Positions 17,313 to 27,250 of a DNA stretch of 64,000 nucleotides are shown piece after piece. Source of the stretch: Zoogloea oleivorans (GTDB taxonomy: Bacteria > Pseudomonadota > Gammaproteobacteria > Burkholderiales > Rhodocyclaceae); assembly GCF_008107625.1 (NCBI RefSeq), contig NZ_SDKK01000005.1, forward strand, positions 44,324-108,323. The letters run 5' to 3'. Below the pieces are notes generated by a model that saw nothing but the letters and a program-made list of their open reading frames with translations, ran no database searches and had not been told where the DNA came from. Position 1 is the first letter of the stretch; every line of letters begins with the position of its first letter. The position numbers and the translations under genes were made by a program.

Positions 17313-17336
17313 GACTTAACCGCTTTTCCGTTTCTG

Positions 17337-17891
17337 ATGACCCTTGCCCATTTTCCGGGCCGCGATCCCTTTCGTTGCGCAGCATGGCGTGCCCCGCGCG
17401 ACATGCGCGGGTGGCTGACCGACGATCATTCCCTGACCGCCCGCATCCGGGCTCGTTGCGGCCGCTTCTCGCTGCAGGTGGTTTCCCAGGGCAAGGGCGT
17501 GGTCCTGCCCGACGAGTTGGCGGCGCTCGGCGTGCATCGTCATGGCGCCCTGTGGCAGCGCGAAGTTTTGCTGATCGCCGACGGCGAGCCGGTGGTCTTT
17601 GCCCGTTCGCTGGTTGCCGCAACGACGGTTCCCGCCGCCTGGCACCTGCTTCGCCACCTGGGTGGGCGACCGCTGGCAGCGGTGCTCTTCGATGATCCGC
17701 GGGTGCATCGTTCGCCCCTTGAGGCCGCCCGCCTGGATGCCCGCGACACGCGCTGGCATCACGCCGCCCAGGCCACCGGACGCAACGCGCTGCCGCCCCT
17801 GTGGGCGCGGCGCTCGGTCTTTCATCGGAGCGCTGCGCCGCTTCTCATCACTGAAGTCTTTCTGCCCGCCATCCGGAATCTGGCCCCATGA
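17337..17891 (+). CDS. ubiC: Chorismate lyase
   Basis: A 184-residue UbiC. Chorismate lyase releases pyruvate from chorismate to give 4-hydroxybenzoate, the first ubiquinone-specific step. The family core is seen in [20 protein letters not shown] and [12 protein letters not shown], followed by the C-terminal [18 protein letters not shown], where the conserved glutamate (TEVFLP) lies in the active site. The ATG at 17337 gives the usual family length; an earlier in-frame GTG/ATG would add 28 residues of unlikely sequence spanning the inverted repeat. The stop overlaps the ubiA start (ATGA), and the two enzymes act one after the other. Confidence 0.93.
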   Translation: MTLAHFPGRDPFRCAAWRAPRDMRGWLTDDHSLTARIRARCGRFSLQVVSQGKGVVLPDELAALGVHRHGALWQREVLLIADGEPVVFARSLVAATTVPAAWHLLRHLGGRPLAAVLFDDPRVHRSPLEAARLDARDTRWHHAAQATGRNALPPLWARRSVFHRSAAPLLITEVFLPAIRNLAP

Positions 17892-18769
17892 GCACCCTGA
17901 CCCTGCGCCAACGCGTGTCCGAATACGAAAAGCTGATGCGCCTCGACAAGCCCATCGGCATCCTGCTGCTGCTGTGGCCGACCTTGTGGGCGTTGTGGGT
18001 GGCCGGCGCCGGGCGGCCGTCGCTGCTGGTGGTGGCAATCTTCGTGATCGGTACGGTGCTGATGCGCTCGGCCGGCTGCGTGATCAACGACTACGCCGAC
18101 CGCAACTTCGACGGCCACGTGGAGCGCACCCGCAACCGGCCGCTGGCCGCCGGGCGGGTCCGTCCGAAGGAGGCGCTGCTGCTGGCGGCCGGCCTGTCGG
18201 TGTTGTCCTTCCTGCTGATCCTGCCCCTCAATGGCCTGACCATCGCACTCAGCGTGCCGGCGCTCTTCCTGGCCGGTAGCTACCCCTTTACCAAGCGCTT
18301 CCTGGCCATTCCCCAGGCCTACCTGGGCATTGCGTTCGGCTTCGGCATCCCGATGTCCTTCGCTGCGCTGCAGGGCGAGGTGCCGCTGGTGGGCTGGGTA
18401 ATGCTGATCGCCAACGTGTTTTGGGCGGTGGCCTACGATACCGAATACGCGATGGTCGATCGTCCGGACGATCTGAAGATCGGCATCAAGACTTCAGCCA
18501 TCACCTTCGGGCGCTTCGAGGTGACGGCGATCATGGTCTGCTATGCCGCGACGCTGCTGCTCGTCGGCTGGGCCGGGCTGCACACCGGCCGTGGCGCCGC
18601 CTTCATCGCCGGTCTGGCGGTGGCAGCCGGGATGATGGGTTACCACTACATGCTGATCCGCGACCGGGACCGGCCCAGATGCTTCAAGGCCTTCCTGCAC
18701 AACAACTGGGTGGGCGGGGTGATTTTTGCCGGCTGGGCAGTGGATTACCTGTTGAATCCCGCTATCTGA
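17888..18769 (+). CDS. ubiA: 4-hydroxybenzoate polyprenyltransferase
   Basis: A 293-residue integral membrane enzyme with about eight hydrophobic helices. Both aspartate-rich motifs of UbiA are present: [18 protein letters not shown] (first) and [20 protein letters not shown] (second), which bind the magnesium diphosphate of the isoprenoid. It attaches the polyprenyl tail to 4-hydroxybenzoate made by the preceding UbiC. The ATG overlaps the ubiC stop by four bases. Its end is four bases from the end of the convergent waaA gene, so there is no room for a separate terminator between them. Confidence 0.96.
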   Translation: MSTLTLRQRVSEYEKLMRLDKPIGILLLLWPTLWALWVAGAGRPSLLVVAIFVIGTVLMRSAGCVINDYADRNFDGHVERTRNRPLAAGRVRPKEALLLAAGLSVLSFLLILPLNGLTIALSVPALFLAGSYPFTKRFLAIPQAYLGIAFGFGIPMSFAALQGEVPLVGWVMLIANVFWAVAYDTEYAMVDRPDDLKIGIKTSAITFGRFEVTAIMVCYAATLLLVGWAGLHTGRGAAFIAGLAVAAGMMGYHYMLIRDRDRPRCFKAFLHNNWVGGVIFAGWAVDYLLNPAI

Positions 18770-18773
18770 ACCG

Positions 18774-20123
18774 TTACCCCTGGCGCCCCGGCTTGCTGGG
18801 CCGGGCGGTCTTGAGGAGCGGCGTGAGCAGATCCACGGTGCGCGCGGTGGCACCCCGATGTGACTCGGCGAAGTGGCGGCCGGCCTCGCCCATGTTCTTG
18901 CGGCGTGCCGGGTTGTCGAGGATTTTCAGCGCCTGGTGCAGGCCGTCCTCAATGTTGTCGGCGCGCACGGCGGCGCCGGCCTCGATGGCCTGGTTGCAGA
19001 CCACCGAGAAGTTGAAGGTGTGGGGGCCGACGATTACCGGGCAACCCACCGCGCTGGCCTCGATGGGGTTCTGTCCGCCGAGCTGCTCCCATGAGCCGCC
19101 AATCAGCGCCACATCGGCGGCGCTGTAATACGCATACATTTCCCCCATCGAGTCACCGAGCCACACGCGGGTGTCGGCCATCACCGGCATGTCGCGGGAG
19201 CGACGCTGTACCTTCAGGCCGGCCCGTTGCACCAGTTTCGCCACCTCGTCGAAACGCTGGGGATGACGGGGCACCAGCACCAGCAGCACGTCCGGTGCGC
19301 ACAGGCGGGCGAAGGCGTCGAGCAGCGGGCCTTCCTCTCCTTCCCGGGTGCTTGCTGCGAGGAGAACCTGGCGCGGCCCGAAGCGGTTGCGAAAATCGGC
19401 GCCGAGGGCCTGCATCTCGGTTGGCGGTGCGATGTCGAACTTGATGTTGCCGGTGACCAGCAGGTTGCGGGCGCCGAGTTTTGCCATGCGCCGGCTGTCG
19501 CCTTCGGTCTGGGCGCCGATGGCGCTCAGGTGGGCGAAGGCGTTGCGGGCCAGGCTGCCGATGCGCCCGTAGCCGCGGGCAGAGCGCTCCGACAGGCGGG
19601 CATTGACCATGGTCAGCGGGGTGCCGGTACGTCTGCAGCCTTCAATCAGGTTCGGCCACAGCTCGGTTTCCATCAGGATGCCGATACGCGGATGAAAGTG
19701 GCGCAGGAAGCGCCGGATCGCCCACGGCAGATCGTAAGGAAGGTAAACGCTGTGCACACGTGGGGCGAGTTCGCCGAAGAGTTCGGCGGCGGTGGCCCGT
19801 CCGGTGGGCGTCATGTGGGTGAGGAGCACGCTGCACTCCGGGTGGGCATCCAGCAGGGCATGTAGCAGCGGGGCGCAGGCGCGGGTTTCGCCGACCGACA
19901 CTGCGTGCAGCCAGATGACCGGCCCGGGCATGCGGATGCGGTAGCGTCCAAGCCTTTCACCCAGGTGCTGCAGGTATTCGGGCTGACGACGGGCGCGCCA
20001 AGCCAGGCGCAGGAAGGCCAGCGGTGCGGCCAGATACCAGATGGCGGTGTAAAGGGTGCGAAGGATCAAGGAGATAGGGTGTGCTGCCAGGGCTCCGAAG
20101 TATAAAGTCGTTACAGATGGCAC
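18774..20123 (-). CDS. waaA: 3-deoxy-D-manno-octulosonic acid (Kdo) transferase
   Basis: A 449-residue GT-B enzyme that adds Kdo to lipid A precursor. An N-terminal membrane anchor ([19 protein letters not shown]) precedes the acceptor domain with [19 protein letters not shown], where the conserved Glu is catalytic, and [10 protein letters not shown]. The donor domain has [14 protein letters not shown] and the terminal signature [20 protein letters not shown]. The frame can begin at GTG 20123; the typical family start ([11 protein letters not shown]) would fit a TTG at 20069, so about 18 N-terminal residues are uncertain. It works in LPS core synthesis, in line with the O-polysaccharide genes further on. 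Confidence 0.94.
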   Translation of the reverse strand: MPSVTTLYFGALAAHPISLILRTLYTAIWYLAAPLAFLRLAWRARRQPEYLQHLGERLGRYRIRMPGPVIWLHAVSVGETRACAPLLHALLDAHPECSVLLTHMTPTGRATAAELFGELAPRVHSVYLPYDLPWAIRRFLRHFHPRIGILMETELWPNLIEGCRRTGTPLTMVNARLSERSARGYGRIGSLARNAFAHLSAIGAQTEGDSRRMAKLGARNLLVTGNIKFDIAPPTEMQALGADFRNRFGPRQVLLAASTREGEEGPLLDAFARLCAPDVLLVLVPRHPQRFDEVAKLVQRAGLKVQRRSRDMPVMADTRVWLGDSMGEMYAYYSAADVALIGGSWEQLGGQNPIEASAVGCPVIVGPHTFNFSVVCNQAIEAGAAVRADNIEDGLHQALKILDNPARRKNMGEAGRHFAESHRGATARTVDLLTPLLKTARPSKPGRQG

Positions 20124-20256
20124 GGATAGATCATGGAGTGGATTTACCCTGCAATGCGCCCGTGCGAAAATGCCGCGCTGCTGGCCGTGTATCCGGGTGT
20201 CGTTTTCTGTCCGGGCGGGCCGGATTCGATTTCAACAACTCAGGCATTCCCCGACC

Positions 20257-21264
20257 ATGAAAATTCTCGTTACCGGCGCAGCCGGTTTTATCGGCATGCA
20301 CACCAGCCAGCTCCTCCTGGCGCGAGGCGATCACGTGGTTGGTCTCGACAACCTGAACGACTATTACGACGTCCAGCTCAAGCACGACCGCCTGGCGCGC
20401 CTGACGCCCCACGAGAACTTCCGTTTCGTGAAAATGGACGTGTCGGACAACGAAGGCATGAAGAAGCTCTTTGCCGAAGAGCAGTTCGACAAGGTCATCC
20501 ACCTGGCCGCCCAGGCCGGCGTGCGCTACTCGCTGGTCAATCCCCAGGCCTATGTGGAGAGCAACCTGGTCGGCTTCATGAACATCCTGGAAGGCTGTCG
20601 CTACGGCAAGGTCAAGCACCTGGTGTATGCGAGCAGCTCCAGCGTGTACGGCGGCAACACCAAGATGCCGTTCTCCGAGCACGACAGCGTGGACCACCCG
20701 GTGAGCATCTACGCCGCCACCAAGAAGGCCAACGAGCTGATGGCCCACACCTACAGCCACCTGTACGGCCTGCCCACCACCGGCCTGCGCTTCTTCACCG
20801 TGTATGGTCCGTGGGGTCGTCCCGACATGGCCCTGTTCCTGTTCACCAAGGCCATCCTCGAAGGCCGTCCCATCGATGTGTTCAACCACGGCAAGATGAA
20901 GCGCGACTTCACCTTCGTCGACGATATCGTCCAGGGCGTCATCAAGACCCTCGATCACACGGCCGAGCCGGATGCCGCCTACAACGCCGACCAGCCGGAC
21001 CCGAGCACCAGCAACGTGCCCTACCGTGTGTTCAACATCGGCAACAACAACCCGGTGGAACTGATGGGCTTCGTCGAAGCCATCGAGGACGCGCTGGGCA
21101 TGAAAGCCGAGAAGAACTTCATGCCCCTGCAAGATGGCGATGTGCCTGCCACCTACGCCAACACTGACGCCCTCAACGCGTGGACCGGCTTTGTGCCGGC
21201 CACCCCGGTGCCGGTCGGCATTGGCCGGTTTGTCGAATGGTACCGGGGCTATTACGGAAAGTGA
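20257..21264 (+). CDS. UDP-glucuronate 4-epimerase-like NAD-dependent epimerase
   Basis: A 335-residue extended short-chain dehydrogenase/reductase. The NAD-binding motif GAAGFIGMH is at residues 7-15, and catalytic Ser and YxxxK are in ASSSSVYGG and [13 protein letters not shown]. Residues typical of the UDP-glucuronate 4-epimerase/CapI group include [16 protein letters not shown] and [20 protein letters not shown]. It would make UDP-galacturonate for LPS core or surface polysaccharide. The start is the ATG at 20257; there is no overlapping partner, and a hairpin terminator follows its stop. The specificity call rests on overall pattern, so a related UDP-sugar epimerase remains possible. Confidence 0.9.
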   Translation: MKILVTGAAGFIGMHTSQLLLARGDHVVGLDNLNDYYDVQLKHDRLARLTPHENFRFVKMDVSDNEGMKKLFAEEQFDKVIHLAAQAGVRYSLVNPQAYVESNLVGFMNILEGCRYGKVKHLVYASSSSVYGGNTKMPFSEHDSVDHPVSIYAATKKANELMAHTYSHLYGLPTTGLRFFTVYGPWGRPDMALFLFTKAILEGRPIDVFNHGKMKRDFTFVDDIVQGVIKTLDHTAEPDAAYNADQPDPSTSNVPYRVFNIGNNNPVELMGFVEAIEDALGMKAEKNFMPLQDGDVPATYANTDALNAWTGFVPATPVPVGIGRFVEWYRGYYGK

Positions 21265-21275
21265 TGCATCCCGGG

Positions 21276-21297
21276 GCCGTGCCGAAGGCGGCACGGC
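21276..21297 (+). terminator. Hairpin terminator after the epimerase gene
   Basis: GCCGTGCCG pairs with CGGCACGGC (nine base pairs, AAGG loop) 12 bases after the epimerase stop, followed by ggtttgtg, a short and imperfect T-run. It probably ends the epimerase transcript and isolates the TPR-gsp operon that starts about 80 bases later. Confidence 0.65.
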
Positions 21298-21376
21298 GGT
21301 TTGTGACCCACATTCTGTCAATGTCCAATACGGCCTCGGTTAAACTATCCGCCGCATCTGTGGAAAACCGAGAACG

Positions 21377-23782
21377 ATGAAACCAAGTTTCGCCCTCACC
21401 CTGCTTGCCGCGAGCATGGTGAGCCTAGTGCCTGCCCCCGTGCTTGCCATCAGCACGACCTCCTCCGAGCCGACTGTGCTGGCTCCTCTTCAGGCTTACG
21501 AAGCGCGTATCCATGCCGCCAGAGCCGCTGTGGATGCGGCGGAGCAGGGTGGGCGTAGCGACGCACTGAAGGTTGCCGCGGCACTTAACGAGCTGGCTTC
21601 AATCCACTTTTTGAATGCCGATTATGATTTGGCCGAGCCGTTTTTCGAGCGGGCACTAGCGATTCGTGAAAGCCGTCTCGGCCCTGATCATCCCGATCTC
21701 GCCACATCGCTGAACAACCTCGGCCTCATCTACTTGGCTCAGGGGCATCTTGACAAGGTGGAAGCGCTTCTCCGGCGCGCGCTGGAAATTCGAGAAAGCG
21801 TGCGCGGCTACGCCAGCGTCGAGGTTGCCAACTCCCTCAACAACCTCGGTTCTTTCCACAAGGCTATGGGGAACTACGCCAAGGCCGCGCTGCTGCACAA
21901 GCGTGCCCTTGAGTTGCGCGAGCGGGCGCTGTCGCCGACTCACCCCGATGTGGCCATGTCTTTGAGCAATCTGGCGGAACTGTACCGTGCCCAAGGGCTC
22001 TTTCCGATCGCTGAACCCTTGCAGACCCGGGCACTCGCCATTCGCGAAAAGGCTTTGGCCGTGAATCACCCCGATGTCGCTGCATCCCTCTGTGAGCAGT
22101 GCGAGCTGTTGCGCGAGCAGGGGCGCTATGCCCAAGCCGGAAAGCTGTGCGCGCGTGCGCTGGATATTCGTGAGCGAGCCTTGGGTGGCCTGCATCCCGA
22201 TGTGGCGTTGTCGCTGGTCGCCATGGCTGAGCTGTACCGGGTTCAGTATCGTTATAGTGCTGCCGAGCCCCTTTATCTGCGTGCATTGGATATCCGCGAA
22301 AAGCGTCTGGGTAGAAAACATCCGGAAGTTGCCGTTTCCCTGTCACGTTTGGCTGCGCTGTATTCGGATCAGCGTCAGTACGCCCTCGCTGAACGTACCA
22401 TGCAACGTGCTCTTGCCATCCGCGAGACTCGCCTGGGACGTACTCATCCGGATTATGCCGAATCCCTCGCACGTCTGGCGCAGGTGGTAAGCGCCCAAGG
22501 CCGGAACGATGAGGCTGAATCCTTGCTCGATGAGGCTTTTGAAGCGTTGAGAGGGGGTGTCTGGTCTGATCATCCAGCATTGATCCTCGCCACAGCTACC
22601 CGGGCCCGGGTAGCTGTGGCGAGGGGCGATCTTGCCAAGGCTGAGCCCTTGTATCGCCGTGCCCTGGCCATGCGCGAGAAGAATCTGCCTGCTGACCATC
22701 CGGTCGTGGCACGCTCCCGCAATGAGTTGGCGGAACTCTACCGCCAGCAGGGACGCTACGTGGATGCAACACCCCAGTTCGCCCGCTCGGTGGCGGCGCT
22801 GGAAAAGGTGTTCGGTGCCGAACACCCCGAGTTGTTACCGCCCCTCACCGGTCTGGCGGCGATGAGCGTTGCCACTGGCGACCAGACCGCTCTTGATGAA
22901 TACAACAAGCGCCTGCTGGCGATTCAGTCGGGCTATCTGGGGCCCGATAGCCCGGTGGTGCTCGCACTTCTCCAAAATCAGGCCGACTCCTACCTGGCAC
23001 GCAAGCGTTATGCCGACGCGGCGCCGCTCTACGCCCGCCTGATCGCCGGTAGCGAGATGAGTCTTGGTGCATCGAGCCTGGCATTCGAGGCTCTCCTGGA
23101 GCAGGTAGCGGAGATCCATCGAGCTAACAGGGATTTGCCCGAAGCCGAGAAGCTCTATCGGCGTCTGCTGGCCCTGCGTGAAGCTCGTCCAGACGCAGAC
23201 AGCAATTCGTCGGTGACTTCCCTGCGCTTGATGCTGGCCGAGCTGGCCTTCTCACAGGAGCGCTATGCTGATGCTGCCACCGACTACCGTTATCTCCTTG
23301 AAACTCGTGCCGCTGAATTCAATCCGGGTAATGTTCAGACGGGCATTGTTCTGAATAATCTGGGCGAAGCCTTGCGTCTGCAGGGCAAGTCCAGCGAAGC
23401 CGAGCAGTGCTACAGGCAAGCCATTTTCATTCACCAGCGCCTGCCGGGTGCCCCCGGGGCTGACCAGGCTACTGCCGAAAACAATCTTGGTGTGTCCCTC
23501 TTCAGTCGTCGGGCGGGTCAAGAAGCTGCGACCCATCTGGTGGAGGCATTGCGCATTCGGGAACTTGTCCTGCAGGCCGATGATGTCGACTTGGCCATGT
23601 CACTCAACAACGTCGCCTCTGAGCGTATCGCCCGAGGTGATTACCGTGGCGCACTGCCGCTGCTGGAGCGGGCGAGTGTCATCGTGGATAAAAAACCGGA
23701 CGCCACCAAACTGAGAGTCACCATTCGCCAGATGCTGGATTCTGCGAAGGCCGCAACTCGCAGCAAGGCCGACGGGCAGTGA
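21377..23782 (+). CDS. Exported tetratricopeptide-repeat protein (kinesin-light-chain-like repeats)
   Basis: An 801-residue protein with a signal peptide (FALTLLAASMVSLVPAPVLA) followed almost entirely by 42-residue TPR units of the kinesin-light-chain type. At least ten repeats can be followed by the recurring pattern LGxxHPDxAxSLxNLAxLYxxQGxxxxAExLxxRALxIRE. Such repeats form a superhelix that binds peptides or proteins. It would lie in the periplasm and starts the run of genes leading into gspE 45 bases later, with no terminator between, so it is likely part of the secretion operon. A scaffold or substrate-binding role there is inference; repeats of this kind are not a standard Gsp component. 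Confidence 0.9.
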   Translation: MKPSFALTLLAASMVSLVPAPVLAISTTSSEPTVLAPLQAYEARIHAARAAVDAAEQGGRSDALKVAAALNELASIHFLNADYDLAEPFFERALAIRESRLGPDHPDLATSLNNLGLIYLAQGHLDKVEALLRRALEIRESVRGYASVEVANSLNNLGSFHKAMGNYAKAALLHKRALELRERALSPTHPDVAMSLSNLAELYRAQGLFPIAEPLQTRALAIREKALAVNHPDVAASLCEQCELLREQGRYAQAGKLCARALDIRERALGGLHPDVALSLVAMAELYRVQYRYSAAEPLYLRALDIREKRLGRKHPEVAVSLSRLAALYSDQRQYALAERTMQRALAIRETRLGRTHPDYAESLARLAQVVSAQGRNDEAESLLDEAFEALRGGVWSDHPALILATATRARVAVARGDLAKAEPLYRRALAMREKNLPADHPVVARSRNELAELYRQQGRYVDATPQFARSVAALEKVFGAEHPELLPPLTGLAAMSVATGDQTALDEYNKRLLAIQSGYLGPDSPVVLALLQNQADSYLARKRYADAAPLYARLIAGSEMSLGASSLAFEALLEQVAEIHRANRDLPEAEKLYRRLLALREARPDADSNSSVTSLRLMLAELAFSQERYADAATDYRYLLETRAAEFNPGNVQTGIVLNNLGEALRLQGKSSEAEQCYRQAIFIHQRLPGAPGADQATAENNLGVSLFSRRAGQEAATHLVEALRIRELVLQADDVDLAMSLNNVASERIARGDYRGALPLLERASVIVDKKPDATKLRVTIRQMLDSAKAATRSKADGQ

Positions 23783-23827
23783 GCGGTTTTTTTTCGGCGC
23801 TTCAACGCCATCAAACTGGCGGTGCCC

Positions 23828-25546
23828 ATGCTTGAACAGCAAATCTCCTTCGACGAAGCTCCGCACGTGATGCTGGGTGACATGCTGGTTGCCGACGGCA
23901 AGCTTGGTGCGCGGGATCTTGAACGCGCACTGTCGGCCCAGGTGGAAATGGGGGGCATGCTCGGGTCTGTGCTCATCCGGCTGGGGGTTGTGTCCGACCT
24001 GGATGTTGCGCGTGCGCTGTCGCGTCAGTTGGGGGTGCCGCTGATTGTGGCTGACGCGTTTCCTGGCGAGTTGCCGTTGCCGGAAGGGGTGGCCCCCGAT
24101 TTTCTGGTCTCTCACCGGGTGTTGCCTCTCGCCGAGCAGGACGGGGTGCTGACCGTGGTTTGCGCCGAGCCGCAGAACGCTTTTGTCGTCAAGGCCTTGC
24201 GTCTCGCCACCGGGCTGGAAATCCGGGTTGCGCTGGGGCTTGAGAATGAAATAGAAACGGCCCTGAAGGGGTTGCTGGAGGCTCCGTCCGAGGATGGCGA
24301 GGCGAGCGATGACGGTGATGGATTTGACACCGGCGGCGACTTTATCGAGCATCTGAAGGATCTGGCCAGCGAAGCGCCAGTGATTCGTCTGGTGAACCAT
24401 ATCGTTGCCCGGGTCATCGACCTGAGGGCCTCGGATATTCATCTCGAGCCCTTCGATGATGGTCTGCACGTGCGTTATCGGGTCGACGGGGTAATTCAGA
24501 TGGGCGAGTCCGTTGCTCCGGCCATGGCCGCCGCGGTCGTTTCACGGATCAAGCTGCTGGCTCACCTGAACATCGCCGAACGTCGTCTGCCACAGGATGG
24601 CCGCATCAACTTGCGCATCAAGGGGCGAGAGCTGGATCTGCGGGTTTCCACTGTGCCGACAGTGCACGGCGAGAGCGTGGTAATGCGTGTGCTCGACCGT
24701 GCCAGCATCCGATTCAGTCTGCACCAGATGGGCTTCAGCAAGGACACTCTGGAGGCGTTCGAGTCACTCCTGCTGCGGCCTCACGGTATTCTGCTGGTGA
24801 CTGGCCCGACCGGCTCGGGCAAGACCACCACGCTCTACGCTGCCCTCAGTAAACTCGATGCCCAGGCCACCAAAATCATCACCGTGGAAGACCCGGTCGA
24901 GTATCAGCTCGGTGGCATTAACCAGATTCAGGTTCACCCCCAGATCGGACTCAGCTTTGCCAGCGCGTTGCGGGCCATCCTCCGGCAGGATCCTGACATC
25001 ATCATGATCGGCGAAATGCGTGATGGGGAAACGGCGCAGATTGCCGTGCAGTCGGCCCTGACTGGTCACCTTGTGCTGTCCACTCTGCACACCAACACGG
25101 CTGCAGGTGCGGTGATACGTTTGCAGGATATGGGGCTGGAGCGTTATCTCATTACTTCCGCTGTGAATGGCGTGTTGGCACAGCGTCTGGTCCGCAAGTT
25201 GTGCGAGGCCTGCAAAGTGCCAGTCGATCTCGACGAGCAGGTCTTGCAGCGCAGTGGCCTGAAGCGTTTCATGCCGCCAGGGAGCTACCGGGTTTTTAAC
25301 CCGCAGGGCTGCCCCGCCTGCCGCCAGACCGGCTATGTCGGCCGTACCGGCATCCATGAACTCTTTGTTCTGGGCGAGAGCATGCACAAAGCCATCATCT
25401 CCGGTGCAGATGCTACCGCCTTGCATGAAACAGCACGTAAGTCGGGCATGTTTACCCTCTACGAGGATGGCTTGCGCAAGGTCGCTCTGGGCGAGACGAG
25501 TCTTGAGGAGGTGCTGCATGTGACGCAGGATCAAAGCAATGCCTGA
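23828..25546 (+). CDS. gspE: Type II secretion ATPase GspE
   Basis: A 572-residue secretion ATPase. The N-terminal MshEN/GspE_N domain (MLGDMLVADGKLGARDLERA) is followed by a linker rich in Asp/Glu near residues 155-170 and the ATPase core: LLVTGPTGSGKTTTLYAAL (Walker A), IIMIGEMRDGETAQIAVQSA (Walker B and Asp box) and LSTLHTNTAAGAV (His box). A zinc-binding four-cysteine knot appears as LCEACK and CPACR. It powers assembly of the pseudopilus from the cytoplasmic side. ATG 23828 is chosen over GTG 23822 two codons upstream. Its stop overlaps the gspF start by eight bases. Confidence 0.95.
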   Translation: MLEQQISFDEAPHVMLGDMLVADGKLGARDLERALSAQVEMGGMLGSVLIRLGVVSDLDVARALSRQLGVPLIVADAFPGELPLPEGVAPDFLVSHRVLPLAEQDGVLTVVCAEPQNAFVVKALRLATGLEIRVALGLENEIETALKGLLEAPSEDGEASDDGDGFDTGGDFIEHLKDLASEAPVIRLVNHIVARVIDLRASDIHLEPFDDGLHVRYRVDGVIQMGESVAPAMAAAVVSRIKLLAHLNIAERRLPQDGRINLRIKGRELDLRVSTVPTVHGESVVMRVLDRASIRFSLHQMGFSKDTLEAFESLLLRPHGILLVTGPTGSGKTTTLYAALSKLDAQATKIITVEDPVEYQLGGINQIQVHPQIGLSFASALRAILRQDPDIIMIGEMRDGETAQIAVQSALTGHLVLSTLHTNTAAGAVIRLQDMGLERYLITSAVNGVLAQRLVRKLCEACKVPVDLDEQVLQRSGLKRFMPPGSYRVFNPQGCPACRQTGYVGRTGIHELFVLGESMHKAIISGADATALHETARKSGMFTLYEDGLRKVALGETSLEEVLHVTQDQSNA

Positions 25547-26780
25547 GTACGGTTATCAGGCCGTCGATGCCCAGGGTGCCCGCAAGGACGGCGTCGTCGA
25601 GGCGCTGTCCGAAGATGCAGTGCTGCGCAGTCTGAGATCCCGTGGGCTGACGCCCTTGCGCATTTCTCTGGCCACAGCCGGGAGCGTCGAGCCTGCGGCC
25701 ATCGGTGGTATTGCCGTACCTGCATCCCGCCCACCGGGGAAGGGCAAGCCAACCCAAGCAGATCTGCTCGCGTTTACCTCCGAGTTGGCGATCATGCTGC
25801 GGGCCGGATTGTCTCTTGACCGGGCGCTCAAGGTCCTAGTCGGAATGAGTCACAAGGTGTCGGTGGGCAGTCTGCTCGAGGGGGTGCTCGCTGCAGTCAA
25901 GGGCGGGGCGCCGCTTAGTCGCGCGATCGCACCGCACCGGATCTTTTTTGGTGATTTTTACATCAATATGGTCCGCTCGGGCGAAATCGGTGGCCAATTG
26001 AGCGAGGTGCTGACCCGGCTTGTGGAGCATCTCGAGCGCATTCGCGCCCTCCGCGAAAGTGTCATCTCGGCGATGATCTACCCCGCCATTCTGTTGCTGG
26101 TGGCGGTTATTTCCGTGGTTGCCATGCTCGGTTTTGTTGTTCCCCAGTTTGAAACCCTCTTCAAGGACATGGGTGATGCGTTGCCCACGCCCACGCGGAT
26201 CGTGGTTGCAACCGGTCACTTTTTTACCGACTACGGATTGTTGCTCGGGGTGGGCGTTTTCTTGCTCGGAGCGGCGCTGAGCAAGTGGTTCTCTTCACCG
26301 GCCGGCCGTTTGTGGTGGCAGGGAAAGGCTTTGCGTCTGCCTGTGTTTGGCCGGATTTTCCTCAAATACGAGATCACCCGCTTTACACGCTCCCTGGGTA
26401 CCTTGCTCGGCAATGGTGTACCCGTTATCTCTGCACTCAACATCGCCACCGAAACCGTGGGTAATGTGCACGTCCGCAGCGCTTTCGAGCGCATCGCTCC
26501 GGCCATGAAAGGCGGTGGCCGAATGACCGACGCTCTTTATAAAACAGGTTTTTTTGAGCCAATGGCGATCAACCTCGTGCGCGTTGGCGAGGAAACTGGG
26601 CGCCTCGACAGTATGATGCTGGAGCTGTCGCGGATCCTCGATCGGGAGGTTGAGACCAGTATCAAGCGTGGGCTGACGCTCCTTGAGCCCTTGCTTATTC
26701 TGACGCTCGGCATGATGATCGCCGGGATTATCGTCTCGATCCTGATGGGCATTCTGTCTGTCAACGATCTGGCGGTGTAG
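25539..26780 (+). CDS. gspF: Type II secretion inner-membrane platform protein GspF
   Basis: A 413-residue protein with two copies of the T2SSF domain, each ending in hydrophobic segments (VISAMIYPAILLLVAVISVVA and FTDYGLLLGVGVFLLGAALS, then a C-terminal LEPLLILTLGMMIAGIIVSIL). The first conserved block reads FTSELAIMLRAGLSLDRALKV and the second FTRSLGTLLGNGVPVISALN. An extra N-terminal YGYQAVDAQGARKDG strand region is typical of GspF. It couples the ATPase to pseudopilin insertion. The start lies inside gspE (8-base overlap), showing translational coupling. Confidence 0.95.
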   Translation: MPEYGYQAVDAQGARKDGVVEALSEDAVLRSLRSRGLTPLRISLATAGSVEPAAIGGIAVPASRPPGKGKPTQADLLAFTSELAIMLRAGLSLDRALKVLVGMSHKVSVGSLLEGVLAAVKGGAPLSRAIAPHRIFFGDFYINMVRSGEIGGQLSEVLTRLVEHLERIRALRESVISAMIYPAILLLVAVISVVAMLGFVVPQFETLFKDMGDALPTPTRIVVATGHFFTDYGLLLGVGVFLLGAALSKWFSSPAGRLWWQGKALRLPVFGRIFLKYEITRFTRSLGTLLGNGVPVISALNIATETVGNVHVRSAFERIAPAMKGGGRMTDALYKTGFFEPMAINLVRVGEETGRLDSMMLELSRILDREVETSIKRGLTLLEPLLILTLGMMIAGIIVSILMGILSVNDLAV

Positions 26781-26809
26781 TACTTTTCAAACCAAGATTC
26801 GGAGTCCCC

Positions 26810-27250
26810 ATGCTGTACCTTTCCCGTTCTTCACGTCCGGCCCGTGCGGCCGGCTTCACGCTGGTCGAGTTGCTGGTCGTGCTGGCGATTCTGACCCTGC
26901 TGGTTGGCCTCGTCGGCCCCAAAATGCTGGGCCAACTGGGTGGTGCCAAAACTAAGACCGCAGGGGTCCAGATCAGCGATCTGGAGAAGTCGCTTGAGCT
27001 TTTCAAGCTTAGTGTCGGGCGTTTTCCGACTGACGAAGAAGGGCTCGACGCGCTGGTGAAGAAGCCCGCGTCGGCCAATGGCTGGGACGGTCCGTACCTA
27101 AAGGGCGGTACTGTACCTCTTGATCCGTGGAGCAACCCCTACAAGTACAAGCGCTCGCAGAATGGTGCCGATGTGGAGATCATCTCGCTGGGTGCGGACG
27201 GTTCTCCGGGTGGCGAGGGTGAGAATTCAGACATCCGTAATGGCAAGTAG
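26810..27250 (+). CDS. gspG: Type II secretion major pseudopilin GspG
   Basis: A 146-residue pseudopilin. A basic leader ends at the prepilin peptidase site in AAGFTLVELLVVLAILTLLV (cleavage after the glycine, glutamate at +5). The C terminus has the calcium-binding loop of major pseudopilins: GTVPLDPWSNPYKYK followed by EIISLGADGSPGGEGENSD with several acidic ligands. A ribosome site lies before ATG 26810 (GGAG). It forms the shaft of the pseudopilus that pushes substrates through the secretin. Confidence 0.97.
   Translation: MLYLSRSSRPARAAGFTLVELLVVLAILTLLVGLVGPKMLGQLGGAKTKTAGVQISDLEKSLELFKLSVGRFPTDEEGLDALVKKPASANGWDGPYLKGGTVPLDPWSNPYKYKRSQNGADVEIISLGADGSPGGEGENSDIRNGK

Noticed and set aside
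20131-21321. A 396-codon minus-strand frame opposite the UDP-sugar epimerase gene.
   Set aside because: Composition is typical of an antisense shadow (Val, His, Gly and Gln-rich), while the plus frame carries intact epimerase motifs.
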